From positions 33,001-55,391 of the forward strand of contig NW_004798267.1 of NCBI RefSeq assembly GCF_000002075.1: 22,391 bases of DNA. Reading direction: 5' to 3'. The position numbers and the translations under genes are program-made. Shown piece after piece: positions 1-8,993 of this stretch. Origin of the DNA: Aplysia californica. Its lineage: Eukaryota; Mollusca; Gastropoda; Aplysiida; Aplysiidae. Below the pieces are notes generated by a model. That model saw nothing but the letters and a program-made list of their open reading frames with translations, was not told the DNA's origin and ran no database searches. Position 1 is the first letter of the stretch, and each line of letters starts with the position of its first letter.

Positions 1-2585
1 GGTGGCAATATAAACTAAATACTGAACTATTTAAAGACCCTTCTTATTGTAAAAAAAACTGTAAAACTTCTACATTCTACTAGAGATGAATACAAAGATG
101 TTGACCCCCCATTTACGGTGGGAAATGATCAAATGTGAAGAAGCAGAAATATCTTAGCAATACCGTCGTTTCAAAGCGAGAGAATATTCATACCAACATA
201 AGCTACTGAAATCACGTCTAAACTCTTTAGAAGAAAAATTGACAGCTGATCCTGATAATAAATATTGGGTGCAGGTGACTGCAAAGTCTAAAAGTGAATT
301 GGAAATTGATTAGTGAAAGAAAGTACGGGGGGAGGGGGGGCATATTGAAAGCGAGTTTAAAATGGGTAGAGGAGGGCGAAAAATGTTCAAAATACTTTTT
401 GTCTCTGGAGTAAAGTAGGTCAAACGTTAATACCACTGAAAAACATCCAAAAACGCCCCTGGTGAGCGCATCCACAAGGAAACGAATATTGTAGAAGAAA
501 TCGGCATGCTCTACGAAAACGTTTACGATAAAGTTAACAGTCGTGATGAATCTTTTGAATTTGTTTCAGAACGTATGGAGGCATTTACTAATAACATATA
601 TCTTCTTAGATTATCAGAGGATGAAAATTTTTTTTGTGATGCCCCAGTACTAGAGGATGAGGCAGCAACAGCCCTTAAATCAATGAAGCATGGCTCTGCT
701 CTGGGAGGCGACGGTCTGCCAGTCGAGTTTTATCAAGTATTCCGGGAGCATGTTAAGGACTCTCTTATGGAAAGTTATAACATAACTACAGCTTCCAGAT
801 CAACAAGCTGTCTCCACCTGAAAGGGTAAGAGTAATATCTTTTCTGCATAAAGGTAAAGGTCTCTCCACACATAGCTTCGATAACTGGAGATCAATTTCC
901 CTAACAAAAAATACAGATGACAAGATGTTAGCTAAAGTTTTATCGTTTTATCCATACGTCTTAACTCTGATATAGATAAGCTCATCGGAAAACAACAAGC
1001 AGGATTTCTGAAAGGAAGACACATATCCATAATTCAAAGAGAGATTGATGATATTTACACAGACACAAGACCACACATTCACCAGAAATCATTCTTATGG
1101 TAGATTTCAAACAGGCATTTGATTCTGTACACACCCACTGTATCATCAAAAGCCTAGGTGTATTTGGCTTTGGTCCAAACTTTCGAATTGTGAATTGAAA
1201 TATTAAATACAGAAAGATTCTCGTGCGTAAAAAAATGGAGCTATGTCTCGAAAACATTTCCAATGAGTAACGATGTTCAACAAGGCTGTCCGATTTCACC
1301 TCAACTATATATTCTTGTTGTGGAAATTTTAACTTAAAAAAAGTAATTCAGAACAACACCAAAAGTGGTATAAACACCTATCCGGGTTTGTAGTCTATTA
1401 AAATTAGTCAGTACGCAGATGACACAACATTATTCCTAAGGAATGCCAATGATTTGAGAAAAGCCATGTCGGTTCTGAATGATTTTTCTGTCATTTCAGA
1501 TCTGCACTTAAATTTGAATAAATCTTACGCCATGGGTACAAATGGCCAAGTCGTAACTGTAGACGAATTTCCGATTCAGTTTTTTCCAACATTCAAATTC
1601 TTGGAGTATATTTTGGCAGTACAAAACCGGCGGAAGAACTAGAAGAAAACTGGAAACCCAGGATCGATATCCTCCTCAGAAATTTTGGGAAATGGGCAAG
1701 AAGAGTTTATCAATTCTTGGGAAAATACACTTCACTAAAACTTCTGGAATAAAGCAGTTTCTTTTTGTAATACAAAGCATATCGCTACCAGAAGATGTCC
1801 TTAGCCAAGTGAGCAGAATTTTAAAAAGATTTATGAGGAGAAACTGTTTTAACAATAAAAATAAAAGGGCTTTTGAAAAATTTAAGCAAAAGGTTATGTG
1901 TAACGAGCTTGACAACGGAATTTGAAAATGATAAACATGACTAACTTTCAAGATTCCATTCTCCTGAGCCGGGCGGAGGCACTTCTGGCTTCAAAATCGC
2001 AACGATGGAAAAATCTGGCAGTCGCTTGTATCAAATGAGATGAGGGATGAGTATTTTAATGATGACAAGGAAGACAACTTTTATTTCAGGGACGCATAGG
2101 TATTTGGAAAAGAAAATATGGTGTTGGTATTAATGAAAAACCTTGACAAATAGTCCATCACGCTAAGGAAACACATTTGAGAACGTTAAATTGGAAAGTG
2201 ATTCATGATTTTTATCCCACTAACATACTACTCTTCAAAATGAAATTAAAGGAATCTAAAAATTGCAAATATTACCGTAACGAGCCTGATTTTATAGAAC
2301 GTTTTTTTACAACTGTAAGAAGGTCCAGCGACTATGGAGGGAAATTCAAAAAGATTTACGGGTTCACTTAGGTACCGGTACATCAATTGTAATTGAGAAA
2401 ATTGTTTTACTTGAAGCAGTGAAGGGAATCCACATAGATCACCGGGAATGGGGGTTAACAAATGCAGCCATTGCAATCGGAAAATTAACTGTGTCTAAAT
2501 ATAATAAGTAGGGGGAAATAAGAAATATCATAGAAGTTTATGAGAGTGGAAGTAGTCTCAGGCTTGTGGGCTAAGAGCTAAAAGT
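1..2585 (+). mobile_element. Decayed L1/Tx1-type LINE, ORF2 reverse transcriptase and C terminus
   Basis: The element enters from outside the window and has no endonuclease here. In order: a linker with KDPSYCKK-like and WEM-like text (about 30-130), VEEGEKCSKYFLSLE (366-410), an early RT block GSALGGDGLPVEFYQVF (about 692-742), DNWRSISL (880-903), GFLKGRH (about 1002-1022), catalytic box A MVDFKQAFDSV (1097-1129), DVQQGCPISP (1272-1301), catalytic YADD (1412-1423), then the L1-style tail with LSILGKIHFTKTSGIKQFL (from about 1704) and NWKVIHDFYPTNILLFKMKL (from about 2189). The motifs fall in all three forward frames with several stops, so ORF2 is dead. The C-terminal zinc-knuckle-like segment has lost part of its Cys/His set. 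Order and wording fit the L1/Tx1 group rather than RTE; the clade is less sure than the LINE call. Confidence 0.85.
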
Positions 2586-2669
2586 AAGGCTTCCAGTCTC
2601 CATCTCACGTCACTTTTGTTTCGTCCCCGCATAAGAGAGAGCTTAAGTGGAAGACTGTTATACATAGCT

Positions 2670-2740
2670 ATGTGTGTGTATGTGAGTTTGTGTGTGTTTG
2701 CGAGTGTGTGGGTATGTGTGTGTGTGTGTGTGTGTGTGTT
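2670..2740 (+). repeat. (GT)n microsatellite, interrupted
   Basis: TG/TGTG repeats with TA, TT and GG interruptions, ending in an uninterrupted (TG)n run of roughly 24 bases. Confidence 0.9.
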
Positions 2741-3048
2741 TACATAATTTGATTATATCTAATTTTACTTTTTTAACATCTCTTTGCCTTCATTATACTC
2801 TTAGTCAGACTTAACAGTGCCATTCGCGGTCGCGTGTCATTACACGAGGATGGAATATGGAAGTAATTTTATATAACATTTCCTGCACTTAATACTAATT
2901 GGTCTGTCTTTCCATTTAATTAATTGTGGCCTATAAAGGTACTATCTCTTTTGAGACGGGGACTTTTAATGCCCGTGGTGTCTGAGTTGTTGCTGGACGC
3001 AATTTCGCTTCCGGTCCTCCAGTACTGTGTGTCACTTTTTTGTGTTTA

Positions 3049-3049
<1 letters not shown>

Positions 3050-3084
<35 letters not shown>
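3050..3084. repeat. (TA)n microsatellite
   Basis: A nearly pure alternating TA tract following TTTATATT. It is self-complementary and so strandless. Confidence 0.9.
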
Positions 3085-3087
<3 letters not shown>

Positions 3088-3439
3088 ACATATATTCATA
3101 TACTATCGGGGTGAATTTGCTGATATCACTTTAAAGAGGGGGGGGGGGGGGTGCACCCCCAAAGTCCCGATTTGGCTCAAAATTATGGAATTTAAGTTGT
3201 AGGCATTTTCAGCCTCCTCAGCCTCTCCTACAACTATTTCATCGCTTAAGAACCCCGAAAAAAACAATTTCTTCCCTTACCGGGCAAGTTTTCAACACCA
3301 CTTCCTCATAAAATCAATATTTTATTGTTCTTTATTGGCCGTTTTCTCAAAACGCGACTTTTCTCCATACTTTTTTGAATAACTCCAAAATTAAACACAC
3401 CCAACACTAAGACTAAGACTACTATGCACATTATTTCCA

Positions 3440-3508
3440 ACATCAGAGCATCACCATCATCGTCCCCATAAATAATCATCATCATGATCACCATCACCAT
3501 CATCACAG
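3440..3508. repeat. Imperfect CAT/ATC trinucleotide repeat
   Basis: Runs of CATCAC, CATCAT and ATCATC triplets, interrupted by a short A/T-rich segment. Translated in either sense it gives low-complexity H/I/M runs that should not be called a protein. Confidence 0.75.
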
Positions 3509-4163
3509 ACTAAACTATTCCCCTTTTTCTTGTTCCGTTTTTCTAGAAAACATAACAATTTGCACCATGTCAAAACATGTTAACGTAACCTACAAATATG
3601 GTCACCAAAAAAAAAGGAAAAAGGGTCTTTAAAAAACCGTACAGTCGACTACAGATGAGCTGATGTCATCGAGGGAGTGAAAAGTAGATAAACTTATCCG
3701 AAGTTCAATTTAACCGTTGGGAACTGCAAAGAAGAAGAGGTGCTGGGATCTGAGAAAAAGATTAACTTGACCGAAGATCAACTCAAGCGAGATCAACATA
3801 AGTGGAGTCGACTGCACATGTCAATCGATGGATGGCACCATCTGCAATAGTCCCCTGGAAGGTGTACCCTTTGAATTGAGGGAATCGATTTTACTACAAC
3901 TTTTGTAACCCAAAATCCAAAACATTTACTGACTGCATGTTAATGGAGCCGATGGCGGAAATCCCGAAAGTGTCATTTTTCACATTAACTTTTCTTTTCT
4001 TTTTTTCCCGATTAGAATGGGCATAGTTCTATCACAATCCGAGCGGTACCGCCTCGTAGTTTACCTCACTCACACTGCACTGAAGGAGTATTAAGCCTAA
4101 CAGCTCACTATCCTCAAGGTTCATTTATATCTAGAAGGAACCGAATTCGAAATTGCCCATGTC

Positions 4164-4174
4164 ACTATAACATG
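4164..4174 (+). repeat. Target-site duplication, left copy
   Basis: ACTATAACATG, identical to the copy at 4537-4547 that flanks the RTE-like insertion. Confidence 0.85.
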
Positions 4175-4536
4175 TGTATGACGAGTATTCTAAGAATTAA
4201 GTGGCAGGATAGAATAAGAAATGAAGAGCTGTGGGAAAAGACAGGACAAAAGGATATAGACGAAGAAATGGGACTAAGAAAGTGGCGATGGATGGGACAC
4301 GCCTTAAAAAAGCCCAGCGGAAACATCACAAGACAGTACCTGCAGTGGAACCCACAAGGAACACAAGGCAGGGGTAGGATTCGGGAAACAAAAAGGATAT
4401 GCGTGGAAAGGGACATGAAAGAGATGAAGCTCACTTGGAACGAGCTTGGAAGGATGGCCCAGGACAGAGATAAAAGGAAGGAGATTGTAGATGGTCTATA
4501 CCCTGCCAGTGGTGAAAGGCATTGATGATGATGATG
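4175..4536 (+). mobile_element. 5'-truncated RTE-like LINE tail with intact target-site duplication
   Basis: The frame open from 4172 to the TGA at 4523-4525 reads, in part, RIKWQDRIRNEELWEKTGQ, RKWRWMGHALKKP, ITRQYLQWNPQG, GRGRIRETKR and LTWNELGRMAQDRDKRKEIV, ending LYPASGERH. This is the typical C-terminal tail after the RT of RTE-like non-LTR elements (compare R.RWLGHV.R, W.PQGKR.RGRP, W...AQDR..WR..V). It is followed by a (TGA)n tail, a usual RTE 3' end. The 11-bp direct repeat ACTATAACATG flanks it exactly (4164-4174 and 4537-4547). The ATG at 4172 belongs to the target site, not the element. No stop interrupts the roughly 115 codons, and the duplication is perfect, so insertion looks recent. 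The clade name is from memory. Confidence 0.85.
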
Positions 4537-4547
4537 ACTATAACATG
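4537..4547 (+). repeat. Target-site duplication, right copy
   Basis: ACTATAACATG directly after the (TGA)n tail of the insertion; identical to 4164-4174. Confidence 0.85.
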
Positions 4548-4930
4548 CTGCGAATACCAAGTAGAAGTTTCCTGCCGGTCAGCCTGATAACAGAAAGTGG
4601 GGAACCCTAAACAATCAATTCCCTCGAGTATTGAGCAGACTTTCAGTTCGAACATGAGCAGATCAAATAGAATACATGTATCAAAACATTTGATCTTCGG
4701 TGTTCAGCAGAACAGAAACAGAAACTTATCGAGATAAGACGACAGCCCTGCATGGCTGGGGAAAAACAAGATGATGGAAGGCAATACAGAGTTGGTACCT
4801 AAAGTGATATATCTATGATACTCAAGACTCAAATCCCTTCCTGTTGAAAGTTTATTACAGTCTCTTAGCCGACTTTTTATTTCAAACTCATAACAGCTCA
4901 TAACCCAATTTTTTATTTATTTATTTTTTA
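4548..4930. other. Unrecognised spacer
   Basis: No coding, RNA or repeat structure was recognised on either strand apart from an A/T-rich TTTATTTATT run near 4910-4930 just before dispersed-repeat copy A. Confidence 0.5.
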
Positions 4931-4934
4931 ATGG

Positions 4935-5165
4935 TAGAGAGTTTTACGGCGCTCGCAACTGCATAAGGTCATATGAGCGCCAAGGGGTGGGTGTCAACAG
5001 AGAAGTCTTTACAGGGAATCAGATTTAGACTGCTCACCTCTCTAGCTTCAACAGCACAAGGTCTGCTTTGACAATCAAGGCACCCCGGAAATAGCAGGTC
5101 ACAAGAGAGAGACAAACATACAAAAGAAGTAGAGGAAAATGACAATAGTAAGGATCAGGAAAGAA
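4935..5165 (+). repeat. Dispersed repeat, copy A
   Basis: The copy starts GAGTTTTACGGCGCTCGCAA and ends with CACAAGAGAGAGACAAACAT, AAGAAGTAGAGG and GACAATAG. The same blocks recur in copies B, C and D. Copy A has an extra or divergent middle (about 4983-5095). The arms GGCGCTC (4948-4954) and GAGCGCC (4975-4981) can pair. No protein is encoded; the class is unknown. Confidence 0.65.
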
Positions 5166-5414
5166 AAAGCAGCAGTTCCCGGTTGTAGATCAGGCACAGT
5201 TAAGAGCGTGACATGAGTCAGCCCATTTACAATTCTACTGTGCTTAAACGAGAAATGTCGCCCCTTTGGGAATGGCCTAAAGACACTACAATCAGTGGCA
5301 CTGCCCCGGGGGGTAAATTTTTTATAAACATCTTGATGAACACTATAAAAAGAACAAACAACTGCTGGTAGGCAGACTAGACAGAAGGACCTCGGGAACA
5401 GATAAAACGAAGGC

Positions 5415-5426
5415 GGCAGAAAAACT

Positions 5427-5472
<46 letters not shown>

Positions 5473-5481
5473 GGAAAGAGG

Positions 5482-5513
<32 letters not shown>
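5415..5513. repeat. (GA)n microsatellite
   Basis: About 85 bases of GA repeats with a GGGAGAGAGGGAAAGAGGGA interruption. Minus-strand reading yields only SLSLSL runs, which are artefacts. Confidence 0.95.
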
Positions 5514-5516
<3 letters not shown>

Positions 5517-5571
5517 CGTTTGCCATATAATATAATACACCCTTGACAATTTTGAACTGCATAATACATGT

Positions 5572-5640
5572 ATTGTTTTACGGCACTCGCAACACAATAA
5601 GGTCACATATAAGTGCTGAAGATTAGAGGCATAGATGTAC
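5572..5640 (+). repeat. Dispersed repeat, copy B (5' part only)
   Basis: GTTTTACGGCACTCGCAACA, then AAGGTCACATATAAGTGCTG and GATTAGAGG, matching copies A and D. The downstream ACAAGAGAGAAACAAACAC block is missing. The stem arms are GCACT (5583-5587) and AGTGC (5612-5616). Confidence 0.65.
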
Positions 5641-7080
5641 ACTATAGTACTAGATACAGCACGCCCCTCTCTCGCTTTGCTGCGCGATGGCCACATTTGA
5701 CAGCGGCGTCCGCCATGTTTTTTGTGGCAAGTTGTGTGAAGGAGTTCATGCTAAAGCAATGGGCTAGGCATGTTTTCTCTCTCTCTCTCTCTCATACACG
5801 ATAGGCGAGGCTTGGTTCTTGTTGATTTTTTTTTTTACATGGGCGCCGTGGCGTACTATATCTAAATTACTAAATTGCAATAATACGGCGTTCTTTCTAC
5901 AACTAGATCTACAAATAAATGTATTATTAAACAGATAGAGATAGAGATATGGGCTTTAAAAAAAAGAAGAAAAAAACAACAACCTTTATTTCTTCATCAG
6001 CACTTTATCAACGAGGTAGTTTATTTCTTATTGACCGAAGCAAAGCCTATAGGGTCTATAGAACTTTTAAAAAGAAGTATAAAAAGGTGTGGGTGTCATG
6101 GGAACCTCCCATAACCACCCCACCCTCTCTCTCCTCCCGAATCCCAATACCAACACCACCCCCCCCCAGCCCCCCTCAGCTCTTGATAAAGCAAATTCAG
6201 TCAAACAAATGATGAATACATGTACTGGTATTTTTAAAATCGAGTTAAACTTTCCCTTGTGACATTTGAACAGGAAACTGTATTTTTCATTCATATGTTC
6301 ACTTTTTAAAAAAGTATACTAAATTATAAGCAGTGTTTTCTTATGTCGGTATTAAACTTTGGTTTATATTGATTTTAAGAACTAAAGTAGACCATATATA
6401 CAGCACTTAAACTAAAGCTCCTTATATTGCTGTTTTAAGTAAGTCTAATTTTGGACATTAGTAAAACAACTGTGACAACTCTGGACTCACTAATGATTTA
6501 AAAAAAGTGAACTTAAATGTTGTTTTGTAGCCTAGTCAATTGTTTTTCTTTTCAATGTAGTGATAACTGAAACAAAAACCTTTACTAAGGTGTTTTTGGA
6601 CAACATTCAATAAAGCAAAACAATAAAAAGTACACTGTTTCAGTTTGATAAAGAAATTTCCTGCCCATTGTGAAAAAGATCTAGCTGCTAGTCAACCTTA
6701 ACTTCACATGGCCCAGAACCTTACTGATGGCTCTTTATGTTTTAAAAAAGAAACCCGGAGTGACTATTTGTGTCTATAAGACATATTATGCAGTAAAAAT
6801 AGATGATGTAATAAAAGAAAACAGACATCACTGAACTGCCTGACAGAACCAGTAAGACGTTGATCCAGAAAGGGACAAGAGGTTTCACATGCTTGCACCT
6901 TTAAAAGAATCGCTTTGAATCAAAACATAACGTTAAAATCAAATAAAACACGTAAGACTAAGAGCAGAGACACGCCCACTCACATGTAAACAAACTTTTT
7001 AGCCACATTAAAAATGTCTGCCAACAAACTCAAATGTGTCCGTGTCACGTAACCTCGTACGGACTCTAGTCTAAAAGGGG
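5641..7080. other. Unrecognised AT-rich spacer
   Basis: No gene was found. 5660-5730 is locally GC-rich with ATGGCC and CGCCATG in opposite orientations (YY1-like cores), followed by (CT)n at 5778-5793. 5950-6210 gives a short Lys- and Pro-rich ORF that is low complexity (A-rich, then C-rich DNA). 6300-6980 is AT-rich and featureless. Confidence 0.5.
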
Positions 7081-7083
7081 GTA

Positions 7084-7290
7084 ACTCTATGATTAGAGGT
7101 GTTACAAGAGAGAAACAAACACAAAAAGAAGAAGGGGAGATAAAGACGATAGATGTTTGATAGGAAAGAAGAAGAAAACCACACCAGAGCACTCGCCACC
7201 CACCCACTGTCAAACATAGATCTAGATACATTAGAACTACATGGAAAAGAAAACAGAAAATGGACACAGAGAGAAGTTATGGCATGGAAC
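7084..7290 (+). repeat. Dispersed repeat, copy C (3' part)
   Basis: It starts near ATTAGAGGTGTTACAAGAGA and continues through GAAACAAACACAAAAAGAAG, GACGATAGATG and ACCACACCAGAGCA to CCCACTGTCAAACATAGA. These blocks match copy D in order and spacing. The hairpin-bearing 5' part is absent. It lies downstream of HAUS1 and may be in its 3' UTR. Confidence 0.65.
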
Positions 7291-7304
7291 TCAACAAGTA
7301 TAAA

Positions 7305-7310
7305 TTTATT
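7305..7310 (-). terminator. Nearest canonical AATAAA downstream of HAUS1
   Basis: The plus strand reads TTTATT here. It is the first AATAAA found on the minus strand below the HAUS1 stop at 8943. Using it would give a 3' UTR of about 1.6 kb that includes copy C of a dispersed repeat. Variant TATAAA hexamers lie nearer the stop (for example about 8883 and 8651), so the real cleavage site may be earlier. Confidence 0.25.
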
Positions 7311-8942
7311 ATCTGTACATGATACCACAAACACATTTTCAAGCATAATGACAGGAATATGCTTAAAACCAATTAAATCCTTTACCATTAAGATACAAGT
7401 ACAAGCATCAACATTCTTTTGTCAGCACTAACAATCAACAGTGGGGTTCTCTCTCTCTCTCTCTCATACTCATACACACACATCTGTACCTTCCTTCACA
7501 ACATTTCAGGAGCTAGCCCTGAACCAAGTAACAACTAGAAAACTCAATTTCTACTTCGTAAAACAACTATCCAAACACGAGTCACTAGACACAGAGTCAA
7601 TTCCTCGTCACAGTTTAAAAAAACAAACTCAAACCTACGCAACACAACTGTGCTAGGACAGGAAACAATAATAAAACCTTCAGGTTTGCTGGAAGTAAAG
7701 AATAGTAGTAATAGTACATACATAGAATATAAAACTGATTTTATCTAGTCATAAATCCCAAACAGACCCTTTCCACTCCCAGCCCCAAACTATCAACATG
7801 ATGAATTGGGCATGACACTGAAGAGGTATAATCCAGATCACAGACATGAACACGTCCCATTTCTCATTATTTGTGATTCTTCTGCGCTCACTAATTTTCA
7901 AACTTTTCACAGCTGAGTATGTGTCTCAACAAACAGTTTCAACAGAAAACAAAATAGACCTTGTTATCTTGCGTTAGACACAATAAAATTAAATTCAAGT
8001 TCAGGGGTAAAAAAAAAAAAGCTGTAAAACTGCTCTACAAACAGAAATTGTTGTAGAACCTTGCATTTATATTTCTTATGCTTGTTCATTTGCTTAAAGT
8101 AGAAGCACCTTTAGAAAAGGTTCTCAATATGCAAAAAAAGACCTACACAAGTCATTTGCAAAGAACACTATTCAACTCTAGGCTCATTTTGACCAGTTGC
8201 ACGACAAAACATTAAATGCAAACCCGACAATGCACTTTGAAACTGAACACATAACATCAGCAGAGAAAGCATCCTAGACCCAGCCTTTGAAGAGTTACTA
8301 TGACAGCTATGCTGTACTTTATATTGATAATCAAGTACAAATACAGCTATTGGTCCCTATTACTATTAGAAGACACACACACAAAAAAACCCAACAAAAT
8401 ATTTTTTCCTCAAACTAACAAAGCACTACCTTTTCTTAGACAGTTTTAACTATTTTACAAAGTTCTTGCTGAGTACAAACCTATCTTTTACAGAGAAATA
8501 TCTTGAACAGTACATGAAACTAAACTTTGGCAGTAAAATACAGACATGTTTTGTTTTTAAGCATTATCAATACATCTCCTGTGTGTGCTGTATCTGTATG
8601 CAGACACTTTTTAAATTACAAATATAGATTTAGTCCTGCAATGTACAAATTTATACAGTGCACTTCCTGCCGACACATAAAGGCAAGATGTTTGTGTACA
8701 GCATGCCCGTGACTGAGCAACGATAGGAATGAAGACATCTACAGAGAGACCATTGCGAGCTGAACCGTCATCTGCCTGTGAAGCACTGAGTCCCATATCA
8801 CCATTGTGATAACCAGACTTTGTATCTCTAATATCATATTACAAAGCAGACAGAGGTTCAGACATGACAATGATGATATATCATTTATAAGGCTCTCAGA
8901 GACAGAACCTAAGACATAAACAGCAGGCACACAGAGAGGCCT
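7311..8942 (-). other. Probable HAUS1 3' UTR or downstream intergenic DNA
   Basis: There is no coding segment with splice sites or family similarity on either strand. On the minus strand the tract is T/G-rich and unstructured, as is common for long animal 3' UTRs. A short (CT)n tract (7449-7465) followed by CA-rich sequence is the only repeat noted. The 3' boundary cannot be set without transcript data. Confidence 0.35.
7441..7490 (+). repeat. (CT)n and CA-rich microsatellite
   Basis: TTCTCTCTCTCTCTC runs into CATACTCATACACACACA. The ORF across it is low complexity. Confidence 0.8.
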
Positions 8943-8993
8943 TCAAGTGAAATTGACATCCACACTCTTGGCGAACTCCTTCTCGAGTTGATT
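8943..8993 (-). CDS. HAUS1: HAUS1 coding exon 9 with stop codon
   Basis: Acceptor tgctcttcag. It encodes residues 259-274, NQLEKEFAKSVDVNFT, then TGA at 8945-8943. The preceding KREL and the VD near the end correspond to the human ending KRELDSIEAELTRRVDMMEL. The short C terminus is as expected for the family. Confidence 0.9.
   Translation of the reverse strand, partial: NQLEKEFAKSVDVNFT

Larger units (their letters stand above)
2586..4163. other. Unrecognised spacer with simple repeats
   Basis: No coding signal was found. 2586-2660 may be the LINE 3' UTR. The stretch holds (GT)n, (TA)n, a G homopolymer (from about 3137) facing a short C run, and an imperfect CAT/ATC trinucleotide tract (3440-3508). 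3640-3850 contains two partly similar segments built around CCGAAG(T/A)TCAA, which may be a degenerate local duplication. Confidence 0.5.

Noticed and set aside
3306-3506. Minus-strand M/V/D-rich ORF
   Set aside because: Trinucleotide repeat translation with no support as a gene.
5099-5696. Minus-strand ORFs of 117-156 codons with SLSLSL runs
   Set aside because: They are created by translating the (GA)n microsatellite; no domain, splice or start signals.
5949-6212. Lys- then Pro-rich plus-strand ORF
   Set aside because: Low-complexity A-rich then C-rich DNA; no family similarity.
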